The notes under the pieces were generated by a model. The model saw only the letters and a list, made by a program, of their open reading frames with translations, made no database searches and was not told where the DNA came from. Shown here in pieces: positions 45,160-53,646 of a stretch of DNA of 64,000 nt. A program made the translations under genes and the position numbers. How positions within the stretch are numbered: position 1 is the stretch's first letter; each line of letters opens with the position of its first letter. Source of the DNA: Pelomonas sp052436255. Lineage in GTDB: Bacteria > Pseudomonadota > Gammaproteobacteria > Burkholderiales > Burkholderiaceae_C. Location of the stretch: NCBI GenBank assembly GCA_052436255.1, contig JBQVNP010000008.1, positions 17,096 through 81,095 of the forward strand. The letters are read 5' to 3'.

Positions 45160-45633
45160 TCACGGCTTGGGCTTGACCAGCTTGGGATGCCACTCATTGA
45201 CCGCCAGCAGCGCCGCCGATCCGAAGTGGCGGTGCAGCTCGGCCACCATCTCGCCGTTGACGATGACGGGGTCGGTGTCCACGGCCTTGCGTGCGGCCTC
45301 CATGTCGGCGGTCGCGAGGATGAACAGGCCGCGCAGGCCGTCCTTGCCGTCCAGCGGGCCCGCGTACACCAGCAGGCCCTCCTTGGCCAGGCGGTTCATA
45401 TTGGCGAAATGGCCCTTGAACATCTCGTCGCGCGCCGGGCCGGCGGCCATGGGCTTGGGGCCGGTCTTGAGCAGCACGAAGGTGTAGGGCCGCAGGCCCT
45501 GATCGTTGGCGCCCCAGGCCTGGGCCTTGGCGGCGTCGTAGGTGGCGGGGGGCTCCTGGGCCTGCGTGGACAAGGCGCAGCACAGGGCGAGGGCGGTGGT
45601 GGCGAGATGCTTGGCGGAACCGATGGTTTTCAT
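45160..45633 (-). CDS. Secreted YciI-like protein
   Basis: A 157-residue protein with a signal peptide ending near TQA-QE and a YciI-like core (TFVLLKTGPKP, HFANMNRLAKEGLLVYAGPL, DPVIVNGEMVAELHRHFG). YciI proteins have a ferredoxin-like fold with putative enzymatic His/Asp residues, but export to the periplasm is less usual. Activity is unknown. It lies 52 bases upstream of hscC on the same strand and may or may not share its transcript. Confidence 0.78.
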   Translation of the reverse strand: MKTIGSAKHLATTALALCCALSTQAQEPPATYDAAKAQAWGANDQGLRPYTFVLLKTGPKPMAAGPARDEMFKGHFANMNRLAKEGLLVYAGPLDGKDGLRGLFILATADMEAARKAVDTDPVIVNGEMVAELHRHFGSAALLAVNEWHPKLVKPKP

Positions 45634-45896
45634 GGTGATGGCGGCATGGGCGGCTGGATGGCGAGCATTGAACCGCGCCCCTGCTTCCCGGTGACCGCGA
45701 TGAAACCCGCCCCCACGGCTGGCCGCACCTGTCCACGGCGCTGCACTGCGGCCATGGGCGCAAGGCCATCGCCGGATAGGGTTGCGCCTTCGGCGTCACG
45801 GTCCAGGTCGCCATGGTGGCCGACGGCACGGAGCATGAGGCTCTGCGTGTTGGCGCTGCCCGACGCCAGCGGGCAGTGGCCGTGGCGTTTGGGGGC

Positions 45897-47024
45897 TCAG
45901 TCCGGCACGGCCTGGATGAGCTTTTCGAGGCCGACCCGCACCTTCAACCCGGCCGGCGGCACCACGGCCGCGATGCCGAACTCCGGCCTGGCGGTGTCAC
46001 GCCGTGCGGGCTCGAGCCGCAGGTTGCCTGCTCGGTCCGTCAACACGGCCACCAGCGGTGTGCTCGCGCTCTCGCCGCGACGCATCACCATGCCCACCTC
46101 GCCCGACTTCAGGCGCACCGTGCAGCCCGGCGGGTAGAGGCCGAATTCCTTGATGAGGGCTGCAGTCAGGGCGTCGCCCTTGGCGCATTGGTATTGCAGC
46201 CGCGCCGCGGCGTCGGCCAGCATGGGCGGGCGCTTCAGGCGCGGGCTGAGCTTGGCAGTGAAGCAGTCGGCGCTGTGCACCAGCTGCGCCACCTCGTTGA
46301 CCGTTGCCGGACGGCGTGGGTAGCCGCTGCCGTCATGCTCCTCATGATGCTGGCGCACGGCCTCCAGCCAGTCGGCGTCGGACACCCCGGCCATCTCCAG
46401 CATGGCTGCGCTGCGCTCGGGGTGGGACTGGATCTCGGCGCGCTGCATCGGCGTGACCGGCGACACCTGCGTCACCAGCTTGTTCTGCAGCTCCGCCATC
46501 GAGATGTTCATCGTCAGCGCCGTGCGCAGCACGCATTGCCTCTGCAAGACAGACCAGCCGAGCCGGGTGGCCGCCAGGCAGGCCGCGGTGGCTGTGTGCA
46601 CCGCATGGCGGCCGGCATACGAGATCGGGCCGCCGTCAACGGCCTCGGTGCGTACCGCCTGCAGGATGGCCAGGTCGGGATCGCGCTCGATCAGGGCCAG
46701 CAGCGGGCGGCAGGCATGGTCCAGCGACTGCGTGAAATCGCTCGACGGGCTGGCGCGCAACAACCGACCCACTTCGCCCATGCTTTCGTCCCAGTACGCC
46801 GGCAACTGGTCGCGCCGCGCCTTGGCGATCTTGCGCGCCGGGTCGTCGAGTTCTCGGACGTCCACCGTCGCTTCCCGCTCGATGAGCTTGTCGAGCTGCT
46901 CCACGCTGTCGAACTGATGGCCGCGCGCCAGTAGCAGGCGCCCGCCGACATCGAAGATGCCGAACGGCGTGGGCTTGCCCGGCAGAAAGCGTGTCTTGTG
47001 CAGACTCAGTGGCTGAAAGTTCAT
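45897..47024 (-). CDS. HD-GYP-like protein with lost HD metal site
   Basis: A 375-residue cytoplasmic protein with an N-terminal helical/beta region and an HD-GYP-like domain at about residues 140-285. The GYP side is retained (HPERSAAML, HHEEHDGSGYPRR), but where active enzymes have HDIGK this one reads TMNISMAEL, so the catalytic metal site is gone. A C-terminal beta domain (VRLKSGEVGMVMRR) resembles the extension of many HD-GYP proteins. It may bind cyclic-di-GMP or a partner without hydrolysing it. The 263 bases downstream, to 45634, show no gene. Confidence 0.8.
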   Translation of the reverse strand: MNFQPLSLHKTRFLPGKPTPFGIFDVGGRLLLARGHQFDSVEQLDKLIEREATVDVRELDDPARKIAKARRDQLPAYWDESMGEVGRLLRASPSSDFTQSLDHACRPLLALIERDPDLAILQAVRTEAVDGGPISYAGRHAVHTATAACLAATRLGWSVLQRQCVLRTALTMNISMAELQNKLVTQVSPVTPMQRAEIQSHPERSAAMLEMAGVSDADWLEAVRQHHEEHDGSGYPRRPATVNEVAQLVHSADCFTAKLSPRLKRPPMLADAAARLQYQCAKGDALTAALIKEFGLYPPGCTVRLKSGEVGMVMRRGESASTPLVAVLTDRAGNLRLEPARRDTARPEFGIAAVVPPAGLKVRVGLEKLIQAVPD

Positions 47025-47194
47025 GGCCTACCGTGAGTGGCCCGCATCGTCTCCAATGCGCCCCGGCCAACCCAACGTCCTTGTTTTTATGACGGGGTGG
47101 ATTACAGCCGGCCCGCGTAGGCTCTGTGTAAGTTTTCAGCCCGGCCGTCCGTGACAAGCGACACGCGAGGCCCGGTGTAAACGTTTCGCGGCGA

Positions 47195-48103
47195 CTACCC
47201 CGCGTGCTTGGCCAGCAGCGCCCGCGCCACACGCGACACGGGCGGGCGGCCCAGCACGTTCGAGATGAAGGCGCCGGCTTCCACGAGCTTGTCGAGGTCG
47301 ATGCCGGTTTCGATGCCAAGGCCGTTGAGCAGGAATACCACGTCCTCCGTCGCGACATTGCCCGTTGCGCCCTTGGCATAGGGGCAGCCGCCCAGGCCGG
47401 CCACGCTGGCATGGAAACTGTGCAGCCCCAACTCCATGCTGGCGTAGACATTGCTCAGTGCCTGACCATAGGTGTCGTGGAAATGCCCCGACACCTCGGC
47501 GAGAGGGAAGTGCTTCAGCGCTCGTTCCAACGCCGCCTGCACCTTGCGCGGCGTGCCGACGCCGATGGTGTCGGCGATGTCGATGGCGTCCACGCCGAGT
47601 TCACGCAGGGGCTTGACGACGCGCTCGACTTGGTCGGCAGTGATGGCGCCCTCGTAGGGGCAGCCGAGCGAGCAGGACAAGGCCGCACGTACCTTCACAC
47701 CCGCCGCATGCGCGCCCTCGATGACCGGCGCGAATCGCGCCAGGCTCTCGGCGATGGAGCAGTTGATGTTCTTCTGCGTGAAGGCCTCGCTGGCGGCGGT
47801 GAAGACGAGGATTTCGTCCGGCTTGCTCGCCAGCGCCGGCTCCAGGCCTTTCAGGTTGGGTACGAGGACCGAATAGCGCACAGCGGGCCTGCGCTTGATG
47901 GCCGCCATCAAGGCCGTGTTGTCGCCCATCTGCGGCACCCATTTCGGCGACACGAAGCTGGTGACCTCGATCTCCTTGAGCCCCGCGTCCTGCAGCATCG
48001 CCACGAGCCGCGCCTTGTGCTCCGTGGAGACGTTCTCCTTCTCGTTCTGCAGCCCGTCGCGCGGGCCCACATCGAGGATCCTGACGTGCGAGGGCAGGGC
48101 CAT
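47195..48103 (-). CDS. Hydroxymethylglutaryl-CoA lyase
   Basis: A 302-residue HMG-CoA lyase, which cleaves HMG-CoA to acetoacetate and acetyl-CoA at the end of leucine catabolism (LiuE). Motifs include VGPRDGLQNEK with the catalytic Arg, ASVAGLGGCPYAKGATGN containing the conserved Cys, and the divalent metal His pair in SGHFHDT. The ATG at 48103 is chosen because family members start shortly before RILDVGPRDG. It follows mccA by 2 bases and is the last gene of the long minus-strand array. Confidence 0.95.
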   Translation of the reverse strand: MALPSHVRILDVGPRDGLQNEKENVSTEHKARLVAMLQDAGLKEIEVTSFVSPKWVPQMGDNTALMAAIKRRPAVRYSVLVPNLKGLEPALASKPDEILVFTAASEAFTQKNINCSIAESLARFAPVIEGAHAAGVKVRAALSCSLGCPYEGAITADQVERVVKPLRELGVDAIDIADTIGVGTPRKVQAALERALKHFPLAEVSGHFHDTYGQALSNVYASMELGLHSFHASVAGLGGCPYAKGATGNVATEDVVFLLNGLGIETGIDLDKLVEAGAFISNVLGRPPVSRVARALLAKHAG

Positions 48104-48105
48104 GG

Positions 48106-50088
48106 TCAGGCTTCCAGCTTGAGAAGTTCCGCCCCGTCGCCCACCTGGTCGCCCACGGCGAACAGCAGCTCGGCGACCTTGCCGTCGCATGGGGACGAGA
48201 TGGTGTGCTCCATCTTCATTGCCTCCATGACGGCCAGCGGCTGGCCCCTGGTGACGGTGTCGCCGGCCTGGGCGAGGAAGGCGACGAGCTTGCCGGGCAT
48301 GGGCGCGGTCAGGCGGCCACCTTCGCTCGGTGCATCGCCGGCGTGGGCGATGAGATCGACTTCGGTCAGCACGGCCGAGCCGTCGGCGCCGAAGACGGCG
48401 ACGCGTTCGCCCTGGGCATAGGTCCTCACGCGCAGGCGCTCACTGCCGAGGAAGAGTTCGTGCGTCTCGGCATCCTGCGACTGCACGGCGAACTCGATGG
48501 CTTCGCCTTCGACGGTCAGCGTCATGCCGCCGCGGTGGTGACGGGTCAGCAGCACCTCGTGGTGCGCGTCGCCTTGCGCGAGATCGAAGCGCCGCGTGGC
48601 GGAGCCGAACAGGCGGAAGCCGTCGCGGGCGCTCCATGGGTCCGAGCCTTGCGTTGCACCTTCCACGGCCAGCGTGTGGGCGACGACGGCCGCCGCGCCG
48701 ACGCGCAGCGGCAGGCCAGGCTGGTCGAACAGCACGGCCTTCTCGCGCTCGATCAGGCCGGTGTCGAGGTCGGCGTTCGAGAACGAGGCCGTGGCCGCAC
48801 AGCGGCGCAGGAAGGCGACGTTGGTGTGCAGGCCGACGATGTGGGTGTCGCGCAGGGCTGCGTCCAGTCGGGCCAGCGCCTGGGCGCGGTCCTCGCCCCA
48901 GACGATGAGCTTGGCGATCATCGAGTCGTAGAACGGGCTGATGGCGTCGCCCTCGCGTACACCGGCGTCAATCCGGGTGGTACCCCGTTCGAAAGCCACA
49001 TGGGCGGGCCAGCGCGCCACGTCGAGCGTGCCGGTGGCGGGCAGAAAGCCGCCGTCCGGGTTCTCGGCGCAGATGCGGGCCTCGATGGCATGGCCGAGCA
49101 TGCGCAGTTCGTGTTGCTTCAGCGGCAGCGGCTCGCCCGAGGCGACGCGCAGTTGCCACTCGACCAGGTCCTGCCCGGTGATCGCTTCCGTCACGGGGTG
49201 TTCGACCTGCAGCCGCGTGTTCATCTCCATGAAGTAGAAGCGGCCGTCCTGCTCGGCAATGAACTCGACCGTGCCGGCGCCGACATAACCGACCGCCTTG
49301 GCGGCGGCGACGGCGGCCTCGCCCATCTGCGCGCGACGCTCCGGCGTCATGCCCGGTGCGGGTGCTTCCTCCAGCACCTTCTGGTGGCGGCGCTGCACCG
49401 AGCAGTCGCGCTCGAACAGGTAGACGCAGTCACCGTGCGCGTCACCGAACACCTGGATCTCGATGTGGCGGGGCTTTTGCACATAGCGCTCGATCAGCAC
49501 CGCGTCGTCGCCAAAGCTGTTGATGGCTTCGCGCTTGCAGGAGGCCAGCGCGGCGTCGAACTCGTCGGCGCTGTAGACGGCGCGCATGCCCTTGCCGCCG
49601 CCACCGGCACTGGCCTTGATGAGCACGGGGTAGCCGATGCGGTCCGCCTCCTTCTTCAGCAAGGCAGGGTCCTGATCGGCGCCGTGATAGCCAGGCACCA
49701 GCGGCACGCCCGCGGCCTCCATCAAGCGCTTGGACTCCGCCTTCAAGCCCATGGCCAGGATGGCCGGTGGCGGCGGGCCGATGAAGACAAGGCCGGCGTC
49801 GGCACAGGCCTGTGCAAAGGCCTCGTTCTCGCTGAGGAAGCCGTAGCCGGGGTGCACCGCCTGCGCGCCGGTCGCCTGAGCAGCGGCGAGGATGCGCTGC
49901 CACTGCAGATAGGAATCGCGCGGCGCGGGGCCGCCGATGTGGACGGCTTCGTCGCAGGCCTGCACATGCTGCGCGTCGCGGTCGGCGTCGGAATAGACCG
50001 CGACGGTCTGCACACCGAGGCGCTTGGCCGTGGCGGCCACTCGGCAAGCGATCTCACCTCGATTGGCGATCAGGACCTTCTTGAACAT
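48106..50088 (-). CDS. Methylcrotonyl-CoA carboxylase alpha subunit (biotin carboxylase/biotin carrier)
   Basis: A 660-residue biotin-dependent carboxylase subunit: biotin carboxylase at residues 1-450 (KASAGGGGKGMRAV, EMNTRLQVEHPVTE) and a C-terminal biotin-carrier domain with EAMKMEH, whose Lys carries biotin. With the MccB-like subunit at 59371 it forms methylcrotonyl-CoA carboxylase of leucine breakdown. Acetyl- or propionyl-CoA subunits are similar, but the neighbouring HMG-CoA lyase and enoyl-CoA hydratase favour this role. bioB lies 92 bases upstream, tying cofactor synthesis to its user. Confidence 0.92.
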   Translation of the reverse strand: MFKKVLIANRGEIACRVAATAKRLGVQTVAVYSDADRDAQHVQACDEAVHIGGPAPRDSYLQWQRILAAAQATGAQAVHPGYGFLSENEAFAQACADAGLVFIGPPPPAILAMGLKAESKRLMEAAGVPLVPGYHGADQDPALLKKEADRIGYPVLIKASAGGGGKGMRAVYSADEFDAALASCKREAINSFGDDAVLIERYVQKPRHIEIQVFGDAHGDCVYLFERDCSVQRRHQKVLEEAPAPGMTPERRAQMGEAAVAAAKAVGYVGAGTVEFIAEQDGRFYFMEMNTRLQVEHPVTEAITGQDLVEWQLRVASGEPLPLKQHELRMLGHAIEARICAENPDGGFLPATGTLDVARWPAHVAFERGTTRIDAGVREGDAISPFYDSMIAKLIVWGEDRAQALARLDAALRDTHIVGLHTNVAFLRRCAATASFSNADLDTGLIEREKAVLFDQPGLPLRVGAAAVVAHTLAVEGATQGSDPWSARDGFRLFGSATRRFDLAQGDAHHEVLLTRHHRGGMTLTVEGEAIEFAVQSQDAETHELFLGSERLRVRTYAQGERVAVFGADGSAVLTEVDLIAHAGDAPSEGGRLTAPMPGKLVAFLAQAGDTVTRGQPLAVMEAMKMEHTISSPCDGKVAELLFAVGDQVGDGAELLKLEA

Positions 50089-50180
50089 CTCTTTTATCTC
50101 CTCAGCCGTCTTCTTGTGGATTCAGGATCGGGTGCGGCGTCGACGTGTGGTCGACGCGACGCGTGTTCTTGGCAGGCTAG

Positions 50181-51224
50181 TCAGTGCGCTCGGCACACCT
50201 CGACCTTGGCCGCCGCGTCCGACGGCGTCAGCTCGGCCTCGGTCGAGCAGCGCATGCCCAGCCGCTCCAGCAGCGCGCGGTCCTTCTCGGCCTGCGGGTT
50301 GCTCGTCGTCAGCAGCTTGTCGCCGTAGAACATCGAGTTGGCGCCGGCCAGGAAGCACAGTGCCTGCATGGTCTCGGGCATCTCCTCGCGGCCGGCGGAC
50401 AGGCGCACCATGGCGCGCGGCATGGTGATGCGGGCCACCGCAATCGTGCGGATGAACTCCAGCGGGTCCAGCGGCGCCACGCCGGCCAGCGGCGTGCCTT
50501 CGACCTGCACGAGGTTGTTGATGGGCACGCTCTCGGGGTAGGGGTCGAGGTTGGCGAGCTGGGCGATCAGGCCGGCGCGCTGGCGGCGCGTCTCGCCCAT
50601 GCCGACGATGCCGCCGCTGCAGACCTTCAGGCCTTGCTGGCGCACGCGCTCCAGCGTGTCCAGGCGGTCTTGATACGTGCGCGTCGTGATGATCTGGCCG
50701 TAGAACTCCGGCGCGGTGTCGAGATTGTGGTTGTAGTAGTCCAGGCCGGCGCTCTTCAGCTGCTCGGCCTGGCCGTCTTCCAGCATGCCGGCGGTCAGGC
50801 AGGTCTCCAGGCCCAGCGCCTTCACTTCAGAAATCATCTCGCCGATGGCTTCGAGGTGGCGGGGCTTGGGCGAGCGCCAGGCGGCGCCCATGCAGAAACG
50901 CGTCGCGCCGTTCTGCTTGGCCGCGCGGGCGGCTTCCATCACCTCTTGCAGCGGGATCAGCTTCTCGGCCTTCAGCCCTGTGTCGAAGTGGGCCGACTGC
51001 GGGCAGTAGGCGCAGTCCTCCTCGCAGCCACCGGTCTTGATGGACAGCAGCGTGGACAGCTGCACCGCGTTGGCATCGAAGTGCTCGCGGTGCACGGTCT
51101 GCGCGCGGAACAGCAGGTCGTTGAAGGGCAGCTCGAACAGCGCCGCGATCTCGTTCACCGTCCAGGGCTTGGCCTGGCGGCGGTCGGCGTCGGTGGTGGG
51201 GGTGAGGGTCTGGATCTGGTTCAT
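50181..51224 (-). CDS. bioB: Biotin synthase
   Basis: Biotin synthase (347 residues), a radical SAM enzyme that inserts sulfur into dethiobiotin. The [4Fe-4S] motif lies in GGCEEDCAYCPQSAHF, and the [2Fe-2S] region residues are in MGAAWRSP, CLTAGML and VCSGGIVGMGE. The ATG at 51224 overlaps the bioD stop by 4 bases. A 92-base gap to mccA is the largest spacing within this section of the array. Confidence 0.97.
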   Translation of the reverse strand: MNQIQTLTPTTDADRRQAKPWTVNEIAALFELPFNDLLFRAQTVHREHFDANAVQLSTLLSIKTGGCEEDCAYCPQSAHFDTGLKAEKLIPLQEVMEAARAAKQNGATRFCMGAAWRSPKPRHLEAIGEMISEVKALGLETCLTAGMLEDGQAEQLKSAGLDYYNHNLDTAPEFYGQIITTRTYQDRLDTLERVRQQGLKVCSGGIVGMGETRRQRAGLIAQLANLDPYPESVPINNLVQVEGTPLAGVAPLDPLEFIRTIAVARITMPRAMVRLSAGREEMPETMQALCFLAGANSMFYGDKLLTTSNPQAEKDRALLERLGMRCSTEAELTPSDAAAKVEVCRAH

Positions 51225-51901
51225 GCGTGTTCGGTCAGCAGGGCTGAGATGTCTAGACAGGCGGGCGCGGCCAGCGGGTCGGAAAGTCGAGGCAGGTGGC
51301 CGAGGCAGGCTGCCTTCAGGCCGGCCTGGAGCGAGGCGAGATTGTCGGCGACATGCGGCTGGTGCGGGTCGACGGTGTTGGCAACCCAGGCGGCGAGCGT
51401 CAGGCCCCGCGCGCGGATGGCCTCGGCCGTCAGCAGCGCATGGTTGATGCAGCCCAGGCGCAGGCCCACGACGAGGATGACGGGCAACCCCAGGTCGACG
51501 GCCAGGTCGGCGGTGTCCCACGAGTCGTCCAGCGGCACGCAAAAGCCGCCAACGCCCTCGACCAGCGCAATCTCTGCCTTGGCCGCCGTCGCCCGGATGG
51601 CAGCCAGCAGCGGCTCGCGCTCGATGCTGCGGCCCTCCAGCCGCGCGGCGATGTGCGGCGCGCAGGGCTCGCGGAACTGCAGCGGGCCCACCTCGGCGTC
51701 GATCAGGCCGAGGTCCTGCGCGGCCAGCAGCGTGGCGACGTCCTCGTTGACCCAGTGGCCGTCGACGAATTCCTGGCCGGCCGCCAGCGATTTGATCGGT
51801 GCGACGCGCAGGCCGCGCGCAGACAGTGCCCGGGTCAGCGCGGCGGTAATAAAAGTCTTGCCGATCTCGGTGTCGGTGCCGGTGATGAAGAAGCCGTTCA
51901 T
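51221..51901 (-). CDS. bioD: Dethiobiotin synthetase
   Basis: Dethiobiotin synthetase (226 residues) closes the ureido ring using ATP and CO2. The P-loop GTDTEIGKT is at the N-terminus, with VEGVGGFCVPL typical of the family. Its start overlaps the end of the TOPRIM-like gene by 4 bases and its stop overlaps bioB by 4 bases. Both junctions are ATGA, so translation of the foreign-looking gene upstream is coupled to bioD. Confidence 0.96.
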   Translation of the reverse strand: MNGFFITGTDTEIGKTFITAALTRALSARGLRVAPIKSLAAGQEFVDGHWVNEDVATLLAAQDLGLIDAEVGPLQFREPCAPHIAARLEGRSIEREPLLAAIRATAAKAEIALVEGVGGFCVPLDDSWDTADLAVDLGLPVILVVGLRLGCINHALLTAEAIRARGLTLAAWVANTVDPHQPHVADNLASLQAGLKAACLGHLPRLSDPLAAPACLDISALLTEHA

Positions 51902-52494
51902 GCCGCTCGGAGCTGTTCGAGGGCAAGGATGGCCCGGTTCAAGCTGGCTGATGCCTCGCGAGCGACTGCGGCGCGCCACCCTTGCCGAACGAAGGCGCAC
52001 AAGTGCTTGTTGTAGCCCGTGCCGGGCTTGCTGACGTCTTGCAGGGAGAGCATTTCTTCTTTAACGCGGCGCTTGGTCGATCTAGCCGCCAAGCGCAAAA
52101 CTTCTCGCTTGGCGTCAGGGAGGGTCTCCGGGTCTCGAGGCACGCTGGCTACAGAGACGCCTAGCGCGCTTGCGAATGCTGACCGATCAGCCATCGCCCA
52201 GGCTTCCGACTCCTTCACCGCCAGGCGAAGTAGGAAAAGTTGCGGGACGGGCTGCAACAGCCATTCCTGACGGACTGTGACCGGGCAGGCGCCGTCGGTA
52301 TCTGCAACGCAAAGCACCGGCTGCACATGCAACGCTTGCTGCATGTAGCGAGTGAGATCGGCCTTCAGCTTGGTCACGCCGCGCTTGTTGATCGGCGCAA
52401 TGGCCAACGTCCAACCCGGAAGCGTTTGCTCGATCAATTGCTCGCCCAAGGCGCAACAAAGGTCGTCTTCGCCAACGAGCACGAGGGAGCTCAT
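51898..52494 (-). CDS. TOPRIM-like (DUF4276-like) protein paired with an ATPase
   Basis: A 198-residue protein. I do not recognise a named gene, but the acidic pattern resembles TOPRIM-type nucleases: a Glu near the N-terminus (LVLVGEDD), a DxD pair (VADTDG) and an ESEAW motif (VKESEAWAMAD), then a basic C-terminal half. Proteins of this kind, often annotated DUF4276, are encoded beside AAA-type ATPases. It overlaps the ATPase gene and bioD by 4 bases each. Base composition is lower than neighbours: the 60 bases from 52381 are 57% G+C, against about 70% in bioF. Confidence 0.7.
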   Translation of the reverse strand: MSSLVLVGEDDLCCALGEQLIEQTLPGWTLAIAPINKRGVTKLKADLTRYMQQALHVQPVLCVADTDGACPVTVRQEWLLQPVPQLFLLRLAVKESEAWAMADRSAFASALGVSVASVPRDPETLPDAKREVLRLAARSTKRRVKEEMLSLQDVSKPGTGYNKHLCAFVRQGWRAAVAREASASLNRAILALEQLRAA

Positions 52495-53642
52495 GCCGTC
52501 AGGCCAAAGCTGTCCAGGGTATTCGTGCGCGTCTTGGGCAGAAGCACTTCGGCGGCATTCAGCCCATGCCTCATCGCGTCGAGTTCGGTCGCAGATGGTG
52601 GTCTGATCTCTGATCCGTTGGGGCCGGGTTCGATCAGCAGCACATGGCTGGGGTCGTCGATCTCAGCCAGTAGCGAATCGCTGTGCGTGCTGGTCAGGAC
52701 CTGGCGCACGACGCTGCCTTTCTTGCGGTCACGGAGCACCCTGTCCACGAGCAACGGGATGTGGCGAACGATCTCGCTGTTCAACGACAACTCAGGTTCT
52801 TCGAGCAAGAGAAGGCCCTCACCGTCTTGCAAGGCCCACAGCAGCCCGATCAAGCGAAGCGTGCCGTCGGAGAACTGGTCTTCCCTCTGCCAAGCGCCGT
52901 TGATCCGCCAGTGTTTGAAGTTGGCTTCAAGGTGCCAGCGCCCGGAGACCAAATCCTGCTCGAACCGCAAGTCGGAGAAGAGAGGGACTGCCTGCGACAG
53001 CGCGTCTTTGATGCGCTTGATGCGCGCGTCGCGGACTCGTTTGGGAGTTGCCGCAATGCGTTGTAGCAGCCCCTGTCCGAAAGGATCGTTCTCCATCGCC
53101 CGCGAGGCAATCGCGTCCCCGTGCTTCAGTAACTGGGGAACGAGGTGCAGATAGGTCGTGGCCGCAAAGAAGTCGGCGATGACGCGGAACTCCTTGTTGA
53201 GGTTGATCTGCTCCAGATGGGTTTGGGTCAAGCGTTCCGGGTCGCTCAGATCGTCTGGCCCTGGGCGGGGTGTGAACACCGCGCGGCCGTCGCGTTCGAC
53301 ACGCTCTTCCGCCACCATGACACGTTGTTGGCCCTTGCCCTCACTGCGAAGCACAAGGACGTAGCGCCAGCGTGTCGGCGGGGTTGTCGTCTCATCCAGC
53401 AACTCAACATCGATCTTGAGCTTGGGGTCGCTCCGCGCGTGCAGGCTGCGCAGCTTGGCCAGCCCGTTGCGATCCTTGACTGCTTGCTGCAGCCCGCCGC
53501 CTTCCTTCTGCGCGACGGTGCGCAGGAAGCGAAAGACTTCCATGAAATTCGACTTGCCCGAGGCGTTCGCGCCGATCAGCGTCGTACGAGGGCCAAGCGG
53601 AACATCCACATTGCGGAAGTTCAGCCAGTTCTTCAACTGCAT
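52491..53642 (-). CDS. ABC/SMC-like AAA ATPase (AAA_21, OLD/RecF-like)
   Basis: A 383-residue cytoplasmic ATPase. It opens LKNWLNFRNVDVPLG with Walker A GANASGKSN, then about 200 residues of insertion, a signature-like FSDGTLRLIGL, Walker B LLLLEEPELSLN and a D/H-loop region ending TSTHSDSLL. This is the DNA-acting ABC ATPase plan of RecF, OLD and anti-phage proteins. The ATG at 53642 starts 4 bases after the bioF stop; a TTG at 53657 with AGGAGA upstream is an alternative. It overlaps the TOPRIM-like gene by 4 bases, like a split OLD nuclease. Confidence 0.82.
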   Translation of the reverse strand: MQLKNWLNFRNVDVPLGPRTTLIGANASGKSNFMEVFRFLRTVAQKEGGGLQQAVKDRNGLAKLRSLHARSDPKLKIDVELLDETTTPPTRWRYVLVLRSEGKGQQRVMVAEERVERDGRAVFTPRPGPDDLSDPERLTQTHLEQINLNKEFRVIADFFAATTYLHLVPQLLKHGDAIASRAMENDPFGQGLLQRIAATPKRVRDARIKRIKDALSQAVPLFSDLRFEQDLVSGRWHLEANFKHWRINGAWQREDQFSDGTLRLIGLLWALQDGEGLLLLEEPELSLNSEIVRHIPLLVDRVLRDRKKGSVVRQVLTSTHSDSLLAEIDDPSHVLLIEPGPNGSEIRPPSATELDAMRHGLNAAEVLLPKTRTNTLDSFGLTA

Positions 53643-53646
53643 GCGC

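Noticed and set aside
45634..45896. A gene in the 263-base gap downstream of the HD-GYP-like gene
   Set aside because: Short frames exist on both strands but none has a ribosome site, family motif or clear codon bias; I see nothing convincing there.
47025..47194. A riboswitch or terminator between the HD-GYP-like gene and the HMG-CoA lyase gene
   Set aside because: I found no stem followed by a T-run and no recognisable riboswitch core in these 170 bases.
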